This document shows, one piece after another, positions 43,513 to 49,066 of a stretch of DNA of 49,066 nucleotides. This DNA comes from Burkholderiales bacterium (GTDB lineage: Bacteria; Pseudomonadota; Gammaproteobacteria; Burkholderiales; Burkholderiaceae). The position numbers were made by a program, and so were the translations under genes. Position 1 is the first letter of the stretch, and each line of letters opens with the position of its first letter. Location: positions 1 to 49,066 of the forward strand of contig JAMFSK010000151.1 in the NCBI GenBank assembly GCA_026225235.1. Direction: 5' to 3'. The notes beneath the pieces are model-generated. The model did no database searches, had not been told where the DNA came from, and worked only from the letters and a program-made list of their open reading frames with translations.

Positions 43513-44093
43513 TGCGCTCATCGATACTTATCGCTGCCATGTCGGCGCTCGTCGTGGTGGGAGGGTGCGGGACGTCCCCCCAAGCGAACTTCTACACGCT
43601 TGCGCCAGCCGCGGCAGGGTCGGATATGTACACCGTTCGAACGATTAACGTGCTGGTACTGCCGGTGACGCTACCGGATATGGTCGACCGCCCGCAGATC
43701 GTCACGCGGGTCAGCGCCAACCAGATTCACTTCGACGAATATGAGCGTTGGGCCGATCCACTCAACGGTCAGATTCAGCGCACAATCGTCGCAGATCTTG
43801 CGCAGGCCTTGAACGGAGCGCGAGTGTCGGCCTATATGCAAGACGGTGACCCGGCGATGCTCTACCGTGTACGCGTGGATATACAGAAGTTCGACGCGTC
43901 GCCTGGTGACGTCGTTACAGTGGAAGCATTGTGGTCCGTGCTGCGGCCCAACAATGCTGCGGTTCTCAGCGGCCGTACGTCCGTACACGAGCCTTGCGAG
44001 GGAGCGGGCTATGACGCAGTGACGGCCGCGTATAGCGCAGCGTTGGGGGCGGTAAGTCACGATGTAGCGACGGCGCTTCATGCCGCCTTGTGA
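43512..44093 (+). CDS. pqiC: PqiC: outer-membrane lipoprotein of the Pqi system
   Basis: The 193-residue lipoprotein starts at ATG 43512, with GGAGG ahead. The lipobox is VGGC, followed by GTSPQANFYTLAP, the signature of the ABC-type transport auxiliary lipoprotein (DUF330) family. Then come LVLPVTLPDMVDRPQIVTRV, FDEYERWADPL and YRVRVDIQKFDA, all typical of PqiC. It is thought to dock the PqiB needle at the outer membrane. It ends the six-gene run. The first downstream gene is on the other strand, with a 139-bp spacer. Confidence 0.94.
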   Translation: MRSSILIAAMSALVVVGGCGTSPQANFYTLAPAAAGSDMYTVRTINVLVLPVTLPDMVDRPQIVTRVSANQIHFDEYERWADPLNGQIQRTIVADLAQALNGARVSAYMQDGDPAMLYRVRVDIQKFDASPGDVVTVEALWSVLRPNNAAVLSGRTSVHEPCEGAGYDAVTAAYSAALGAVSHDVATALHAAL

Positions 44094-44232
44094 CGTCGAC
44101 GCGAACCGATTGCCGTTCGGGAAGGTTATCAAGCCCAACGTGGATATTGAGCTCGGCGGCGCAATCGGCTGCGTGTGTGGATATTCGCACTGAACGCCCT
44201 TCACAAAGCGTCTGCCGATTGGGGGGCAAGCC

Positions 44233-45045
44233 TCAGGGTGGCGAAACGACGCGATAGTAGACGCCGTTGGCGCCGTAGGCGGGTTGGAACCAGGTGTTGC
44301 CACACAAATAGTAGGTACCACCCCCGACACTGGGCGAAATGCAGCCGGCCGGCAGTGCCGCGTAGATCGCGCCCGTTGCGAAGGAAGCGCTGACGGGTAC
44401 CATGGCGCCCGTCGCGCCCGCGACGACGCCGGCGTTATACGCGTTGGTACTGCCTGCGGCGACGCCTGCGTTATAGGCATTCGATGTAGCCGCAGCGGTG
44501 TGGGCGGAAGCGACCGCCGCGCCGACCACGACGCCTGCGGCGGCGGCCCCCGCTGCGTTCCAGCCACCGCAGTTATAGCACCCGGAGCCGTAGCTGTTCA
44601 CCACGACAGGTGGATGGTATGCGGGGTACGCGCCGTGGTATGCGGCGCCGTAGTAGGGCGTATGGTAAGCCGTCGCACCCGTCGAGCTCGTGTAGGAAGT
44701 GACGCCGGATCCCGTCGCGTGGTAGGCCGAGCCGCCATAGCCGTTGCTGGCGCTGGTGCCCTGGCCATAGGTATGGGTGGCGCTCCCGCCGTAGTGATTG
44801 GTGGCGGTCGTTTGCCCCGATCCTGCTTGGTGGGTGGCTGTATCGCCATAGCGGCCCGTCGCAGTCGTGCCCTGCCCATAGGTATGGGTTTCGCTGCCGC
44901 CTGCCGCGTCGGAGCGAGTCGTCGATCCCGAACCATACGCGTGCGACGTGCGGCCGCCATACGCATTCGCGTGCGACCACGCACCGGCCGAACCTGAGGT
45001 CAGCGCCGGCACAAGCAGAGTCAGGAAACGGAAGGCGCTCTTCAT
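44233..45045 (-). CDS. Secreted Gly/Tyr/Thr/His-rich repeat protein
   Basis: A signal peptide (KSAFRFLTLLVPALTSGSAGA) is followed by about 100 residues of imperfect repeats of the form (S/T)xTHTYGQGT-x4-YGG(S/D), for instance GGSETHTYGQGTTATGRYGD and GGSATHTYGQGTSASNGYGG. Then come a Tyr/His-rich stretch (YHTPYYGAAYHGAYPAYHPP), a Cys pair (CYNCGG), an Ala-rich membrane-like helix (AAGAAAAGVVVGAAVASA) and a C-terminal domain with two Cys (CISPSVGGGTYYLC) ending YGANGVYYRVVSPP. The C-terminal part resembles small secreted proteins of Burkholderia; the function is unknown. An in-frame ATG at 45060 overlaps the DUF2092 stop (ATGA) and could also be used, so the two are probably coupled. Confidence 0.8.
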   Translation of the reverse strand: MKSAFRFLTLLVPALTSGSAGAWSHANAYGGRTSHAYGSGSTTRSDAAGGSETHTYGQGTTATGRYGDTATHQAGSGQTTATNHYGGSATHTYGQGTSASNGYGGSAYHATGSGVTSYTSSTGATAYHTPYYGAAYHGAYPAYHPPVVVNSYGSGCYNCGGWNAAGAAAAGVVVGAAVASAHTAAATSNAYNAGVAAGSTNAYNAGVVAGATGAMVPVSASFATGAIYAALPAGCISPSVGGGTYYLCGNTWFQPAYGANGVYYRVVSPP

Positions 45046-45056
45046 GATGGGTATCC

Positions 45057-45923
45057 TCATTGAACCTTCTGCTTTGTCCGGGGGGGCGGCTTCATTCCTG
45101 GCGCATCACCCACATCCGGAGGCGAAAACGCGATGTGCGCAGCGTTGTTCGCCTTCGCTGAACTGAAGGCGTCAGGCGGAACGGCAACATCCATCGCCCA
45201 GTCAGAGAGCTCCAGCACATGGCGCAGTCGTGCACGATCATTGAGGTAAATGGCGTAGATCCGTCTCGGAAGCTTATCCTGCGTGCCGATCCAGATCTGC
45301 ACGAACACATCGCCGGTAACATACGCCACCATGTCCGTCGTCGTCCCGCCAACTACATTTGACTGGCCGATGTAAAACGCAATCTTCAGTCCGTCGGCGA
45401 TGTCCTTGTAAGGGTCTGAGACGATCACATCGGTAAACGGGAAGTAGATCGCACCCTTGGCGAAGGCCTCCTCGAGCGCCGCGTCGATCGTGGGCGGCGC
45501 ATCCGCAACGGCGATCAGGTTCTCTGCCGGCGCGAATGCCGTCATGGACTTGCCGTCGTAATAGAAGTCCGAGGCCGGACCATCGCCGGAAGTCAGGACC
45601 CGTAGTTTGTCGGGGCGTTGCAACGTCACTTCCGATCGAGTTGAATAAACGAGAGGAGGGCCCAGGCGGCTTGGACTTTCATAGGAAACGACGGCTGTGA
45701 AAGACATCGTTTTGGCCGCGGCCAGATGCTCACACGCGTCCTTGAGGATCTCAATCGCGTGTGGCTCGAGTCCGGGCTTGAACGTCAGCGCCGATGCCGT
45801 CAGCTTCGCGGCCGCGCCCGACGCGGGGGGCTTCGGGTGCGTCTGCGCGGCACACACGCTTGCGCTCAGATAAATGCCGAGCGCGACCGCAGTCGCGCGC
45901 CATCGCAATGTCTCACAGGTCAT
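45057..45923 (-). CDS. DUF2092 exported protein
   Basis: About 288 residues start at ATG 45923 (GAGG eight bases upstream). It has a signal peptide (RWRATAVALGIYLSASVCAA), a linker rich in Ala/Pro, and the DUF2092 domain: AIEILKDACEHLAAAKTMSF, YSTRSEVTLQRPDKLRVLTSGDG, DFYYDGKSMTAFAP and VYVTGDVFVQIWIG-like strands, ending RHVLELSDWAMDVAVPPDAF. The fold is likely LolA-like, a lipid-binding half-barrel, but that is inference from the sequence pattern. It is transcribed before the repeat protein, whose first possible ATG overlaps its stop, so the two probably work together. Confidence 0.85.
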   Translation of the reverse strand: MTCETLRWRATAVALGIYLSASVCAAQTHPKPPASGAAAKLTASALTFKPGLEPHAIEILKDACEHLAAAKTMSFTAVVSYESPSRLGPPLVYSTRSEVTLQRPDKLRVLTSGDGPASDFYYDGKSMTAFAPAENLIAVADAPPTIDAALEEAFAKGAIYFPFTDVIVSDPYKDIADGLKIAFYIGQSNVVGGTTTDMVAYVTGDVFVQIWIGTQDKLPRRIYAIYLNDRARLRHVLELSDWAMDVAVPPDAFSSAKANNAAHIAFSPPDVGDAPGMKPPPRTKQKVQ

Positions 45924-45958
45924 GGTGGCCTCGATGAGCGAACCGGTCCCGGCTACAG

Positions 45959-46261
45959 TTACGGGATCATGCCGCACTCAAACATTTTGTTGACGATCGG
46001 TGCTGCGACCTTGTTGATGAACGCGGCACGTACCTGTGGGTCGTCATGCAGCAGTTGCACAGCCTCTTGCTCGCGCGGGGGCTTGGGTTTGCCCATGCTC
46101 TCGGCTTTCTCCTGCCATAGTTGCTCGCAGCTCGACTCCTGATATTTCTGGATGACCTTGTTCGCGGCCATGTCGAGAGCGGGATACTGAGCGATGGCAC
46201 TGCTTGAGAACAATAGCGCGGCGATCATCGCCAACCATGAAAGACGCTTTGTCACGGTCAT
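45959..46261 (-). CDS. Small exported protein of unknown function
   Basis: About 100 residues. A signal peptide (KRLSWLAMIAALLFSSSAIA) is followed by a helical mature part with ALDMAANKVIQKYQESSCEQ, PPREQEAVQLLHDDPQVRAAF and FINKVAAPIVNKMFECGMIP. Two Cys may form a disulfide. It is conserved in style with small Burkholderia periplasmic proteins; no function is known. It lies 35 bp upstream of the DUF2092 gene on the same strand, probably in the same operon. Confidence 0.78.
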   Translation of the reverse strand: MTVTKRLSWLAMIAALLFSSSAIAQYPALDMAANKVIQKYQESSCEQLWQEKAESMGKPKPPREQEAVQLLHDDPQVRAAFINKVAAPIVNKMFECGMIP

Positions 46262-46393
46262 CTCCAATTTGTCACGTTGACGTCATGGGCCAGAACGACA
46301 CCAGATCGCGGCGACATCCGATTCGCGGGGCCGTAGATTGAATTTGTTTCAACCCTTGCGGGGGCTGCGGCAGTTAACGCCTCCCGCTTGCGT

Positions 46394-46678
46394 TCAATTG
46401 CATCCCTGGCTATGGGCGCCCCGATAGCAGGTCTTTCCAGTCGGGCTTTTATAGACGCCCTTCCCGTTGATGGTCTTTGCCTGCCCACCTCTGCTTGTCT
46501 CAGTGCTGGTCACGCCAGCCTGATTCTTCTGGGATTTCCAGGCGTTTCCAGTGTTCGCGTTGTAGCCACCCGCCGTCTGTCCGTTGTTGCAGGCCGTTGT
46601 GCCGCGGCCATTCGTGCCGCACTCCGCGAACGCAGTTGAAGACAGGGCTACGCACGCCAACATCACGAGTAGTTTCAT
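46394..46678 (-). CDS. Small exported Gly/Asn/Thr-rich protein
   Basis: About 94 residues start at ATG 46678. A signal peptide (KLLVMLACVALSSTAFA) precedes a low-complexity mature part: CGTNGRGTTACNNGQTAGGY, NANTGNAWKSQKNQAG, GGQAKTINGKGVYKSPTGKTC and YRGAHSQGCN, with four Cys. It looks like a small secreted or surface protein. It could form a transcript with the three genes that follow on the same strand, though a 132-bp gap separates it from the next. Confidence 0.72.
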   Translation of the reverse strand: MKLLVMLACVALSSTAFAECGTNGRGTTACNNGQTAGGYNANTGNAWKSQKNQAGVTSTETSRGGQAKTINGKGVYKSPTGKTCYRGAHSQGCN

Positions 46679-46972
46679 GTTCGCTCTCAGGGTGCTCGCC
46701 AACAGTCCCAGACCTCGAAGCACTGAAAATTGCAGCGCTACGATCGCGAAAAATGCACCGTAGCCCGTCAGCTCTTCAAGTGTCGAAAGATGGGTAGAGC
46801 GCTGGCATGCCGTTCAGAATAGGCAAGTTCGTTCGCGTCGGCATTGGACCTTAGTCTCATCGTCAAAGACACGACGATGCAGCATCCTCTCGGAACGAGT
46901 GTCGAAGAAGCCCCCTAGTCCCAAAGCGTTCGTTGTGGGGCTTCATTGATCGACACATGGAAGGGGCAAATA

Positions 46973-47962
46973 GTGATCGGGGCGAGAGCATGCGTGGAGT
47001 CAAATCGCACCGGCAATCGCCTTTGCTACGCGCGGGCCACTCCCCTAGCGCGCAATGCGCTGCGTTCCGGCTATTTGGGTGCGCCCTTTGTGCTTCTGTG
47101 GTGCACATTGGCGATTGGGCAGCAAATGGAGCCACGCTCCTATTCCGCGGTGCCGATAGGCACGAACTTCGCAGCGGTAAGCTATCAACGCTCGAGCGGT
47201 GACGTGCTGTTTGACCCCTCGCTACCCGTTACCAATGTGCAGGCCTCGCTCAACGCCTATACGCTTGGTTACTCGCACAGCTTTGGCATTGCGGGGCATA
47301 CCGCAAGCGTCGCGCTTTCGGTGCCGTACGCCAATGCCGACTTGACGGGAGACGTTGAGGGCCAGCCGGGGCAAGTCTATCGATCAGGACTAGGGGACAT
47401 GCGATTCCGGATTGCTGTGAATTTTCTCGGCGATCCCGCGCTGAGTCCTTCGGAGTTTTCGCAACGCAGCCTGAGCACGCTCGTCGGGGCGAGTGTGACC
47501 GTGGAAGCGCCCACCGGACAGTATGTCCCGTCCCGATACGTGAACGTAGGTTCAAACCGGTGGGCAATCAAGCCTGAACTCGGCTTCTCGCAGCCGATCG
47601 GGAACTGGTTTTTCGAGAGTTCTGCGGGCGTATGGATATTCACCGATAACAGTGATTTTTTCGGCGGACGGCAGCGTACTCAGGACCCGCTTCCTGTCCT
47701 GCAGTGGCATGTTGGTTACATCTGGCGACCTGGACTGTGGCTCGCCGCCGATGTGACGTATTTCACAGGCGGCCGCACAAGCATCAATGGCGTCGCCGAT
47801 CAGGATTTGCAGAGCAACGTTCGCTACGGGATCACCTTGTCGATCCCCATTGCCACCCATTGGTCTGCAAAGCTTGCGTGGTCGCATGGGCTCGTCACGA
47901 CGGTCGGAGGAAATTTCGAAACAGTGTCGGTTGCCCTCCAATACCGTTGGTTTAGCCCCTGA
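46973..47962 (+). CDS. Outer-membrane beta-barrel of the MetA-pathway/phenol-degradation type
   Basis: About 329 residues. I chose GTG 46973 because GGAAGGGG lies six bases ahead; the signal-like segment GYLGAPFVLLWCTLAIGQQ follows about 42 residues in. The mature protein is beta-rich with alternating aromatic residues (YSAVPIGTNFAAVSYQRSSG, YTLGYSHSFGIAGHTASVAL, NRWAIKPELGFSQPIGNWFF, WHVGYIWRPGLWLAADVTYF) and ends in WF-S-P, typical of outer-membrane barrels. It belongs to the broad MetA_PhenolDEG-like group. The substrate is unknown. A competing frame begins at ATG 46990 but loses the barrel, so the exact start is uncertain. Confidence 0.8.
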   Translation: MIGARACVESNRTGNRLCYARATPLARNALRSGYLGAPFVLLWCTLAIGQQMEPRSYSAVPIGTNFAAVSYQRSSGDVLFDPSLPVTNVQASLNAYTLGYSHSFGIAGHTASVALSVPYANADLTGDVEGQPGQVYRSGLGDMRFRIAVNFLGDPALSPSEFSQRSLSTLVGASVTVEAPTGQYVPSRYVNVGSNRWAIKPELGFSQPIGNWFFESSAGVWIFTDNSDFFGGRQRTQDPLPVLQWHVGYIWRPGLWLAADVTYFTGGRTSINGVADQDLQSNVRYGITLSIPIATHWSAKLAWSHGLVTTVGGNFETVSVALQYRWFSP

Positions 47963-48238
47963 AATGATCGCGTGCTCGCCGTTCTGCCACGTGCTGTTGG
48001 ACCAAGGTCCAATGGCATTCGAACCGTCGCACCGCTACCTTGCATTGGGGTTGCCTGCATCAATCGTGCTGTATCCGGGGCGACCTAGGCCTCGCGCGTT
48101 GCTTGGTGGGTGACCAAGAAGTGCCTGCCGCACGCGCCGGACCAACCTATGCTGAACGCCTTGTGCAGAGTCTTGCGCTTTCCCAAGCGTGCGCAGACGC
48201 GGCCCCGGGACATCCCGGCGCCGTTGCACGACTGACCC

Positions 48239-48871
48239 ATGAACTATCGGAGCATTCGAATGCGTCTCCTGTCTGGCTGCCGTTACTCGCGAAGTGCTTT
48301 TTTCTTGGTCGCACTGGCCACAATGTGCCTCCCGCGCCTCGTTGTCGCTCAAAGCGCGGCGCAGGTAGCCGCCGTTGGGCCGCACACGGCAGGCGTTTCT
48401 ACCCTGATCGAGACCAACGCGACGGTTATCGGCATTGACGTCACATCGCGCACTGTAACGCTGCGGGGCGTAGGCGGACGATCCTTCGACGTGTCAGTGG
48501 GCCCTGAAGTTGGTGACATAAGCAAGCTGAGGATAGGCGACTCTGTACAGATTGCCTATCAGGAGTCTCTGTTGATTCACGCAGACAGAGTGAAATCGAA
48601 CGGTATCCGCGAGCGAGTTGACTCCACCGTAGTCCTTCCTGCCTCGGATGGAGTTGCCGCGTCGGCGCATCGAGTACAAGTACTGGGAACTGTTCAGAAG
48701 GTGGACGCCAAGACACGCCTAGTGACGCTTCGAGGACCGCTCAGAACCGTTACGGTCAGGGCGGGTCCTGATATCTCATTAGCAGATCTGAAGGAAGGGG
48801 ACAGTGTCAGCGCTGAATTTATTTCTGCAACCGCAGTAAAAGTCGCTCGCGCAAAAGAGCCTTTAAACTAA
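48239..48871 (+). CDS. Exported protein with two internal repeats
   Basis: The 210-residue protein has a signal peptide (SAFFLVALATMCLPRLVVAQ) and two copies of a beta-rich unit of about 55 residues. The first is TNATVIGIDVTSRTVTLRGV, then SFDVSVGPEVGDISKLRIGD and VQIAYQESL. The second is LGTVQKVDAKTRLVTLRGPL, then VTVRAGPDISLADLKEGDSV and AEFISATAVKV. The pattern (x-V-x-x-I/V-D-x-x-T/K-R-x-V-T-L-R-G) looks like a small OB- or SH3-like barrel. Such proteins are common in Burkholderia and have no assigned role. The ATG directly follows a weak ribosome binding site; ATG 48260 is an alternative. Confidence 0.8.
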   Translation: MNYRSIRMRLLSGCRYSRSAFFLVALATMCLPRLVVAQSAAQVAAVGPHTAGVSTLIETNATVIGIDVTSRTVTLRGVGGRSFDVSVGPEVGDISKLRIGDSVQIAYQESLLIHADRVKSNGIRERVDSTVVLPASDGVAASAHRVQVLGTVQKVDAKTRLVTLRGPLRTVTVRAGPDISLADLKEGDSVSAEFISATAVKVARAKEPLN

Positions 48872-49066
48872 AGTGCGGTGCACTCCGTCAACGGACCCTG
48901 CGTCGGACGCCTACTTCCCAACGCAAACCCATCGGCGCGGGGTTGCCCCTAGCGGACCGCGCGTCTGGGCCCACGGCGGACCGTATCTTTATCGTTGACG
49001 TGTGGGTGTCACATCTGTATCGGTGGGTCCTTCCGGACCATTTCTGCTGGTGCGGCTATGGCTGAA
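48872..49066. other. Window end, no supported gene
   Basis: I see no gene, hairpin or repeat in this tail. Confidence 0.4.

Noticed and set aside
44690..44990. Repeats that could suggest a CRISPR-like array
   Set aside because: Units are imperfect, in frame and protein-coding, without unique spacers of constant length.
44284..44997. Forward Arg/Gly-rich frame of 237 codons opposite the secreted repeat protein
   Set aside because: The reverse frame has a signal peptide, repeats and an overlap with its neighbour. The forward frame has none of these.

Overview
The window looks like a GC-rich betaproteobacterial replicon, most likely Burkholderiaceae (Paraburkholderia/Caballeronia/Burkholderia type). 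The evidence is the codon use, the RND-type efflux triad, the pqiABC genes, several LysR regulators, diguanylate cyclases and many secreted proteins of the kind common in that family. No rRNA, tRNA, CRISPR array or replication origin is visible. The mix of accessory genes, decayed genes and regulators, with no core housekeeping genes, suggests an accessory region or a secondary chromosome/megaplasmid. This assignment is inference from protein character only.

1-7 kb is a low-density, decaying region. It holds a broken cydC C-terminus, an intact RES-Xre toxin-antitoxin pair with a paired operator, a GloVer-repeat lipoprotein whose signal peptide has lost its start frame, a frameshifted YgiC-like ATP-grasp gene coupled to a DUF1190 lipoprotein, and a small DNA-binding-like gene under two LexA (SOS) boxes. 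7-13 kb holds an HU protein, a CHASE-domain histidine kinase with a NarL-type regulator, a large lipoprotein and a membrane protein with a PH-like tail. 13.6-17.1 kb is a divergent LysR / serine hydrolase / NmrA reductase locus. 17.2-20.7 kb contains remnants (a metal-sensor-like fragment and the C-terminal half of a cation diffusion facilitator), an exported SRPBCC protein and transposase-like debris.

20.9-28.4 kb carries a PAS-GGDEF-EAL protein, a divergent LysR/SDR pair with a clear inverted-repeat operator, an AraC cupin remnant and a membrane-anchored diguanylate cyclase. The stop codon of that cyclase lies inside the end repeat of a degenerate transposon remnant with Mu/TnsB-like features. 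Beyond it are stubs of a histidine kinase and of a PHO4/Pit phosphate transporter. 28.8-32.7 kb holds a bestrophin-like membrane protein and a FixL/FixJ-like two-component system with an extra single-domain receiver.

32.9-44.1 kb is the best-organised part. It contains a SYLF lipoprotein, a hairpin, a glycine-zipper protein and a small exported protein, then a tightly packed run: RND adaptor, RND pump, NodT-type outer-membrane factor, PqiA, PqiB and PqiC. Each of the last five junctions is 13 nt or less, or overlaps. This would couple an efflux pump to an MCE-type envelope lipid-transport system in one transcript. 44.2-48.9 kb encodes mostly secreted or outer-membrane proteins of unknown role: a Gly/Tyr/His/Thr repeat protein, a DUF2092 protein, two small exported proteins, a MetA-pathway-type outer-membrane beta-barrel and a protein with an internal duplication.
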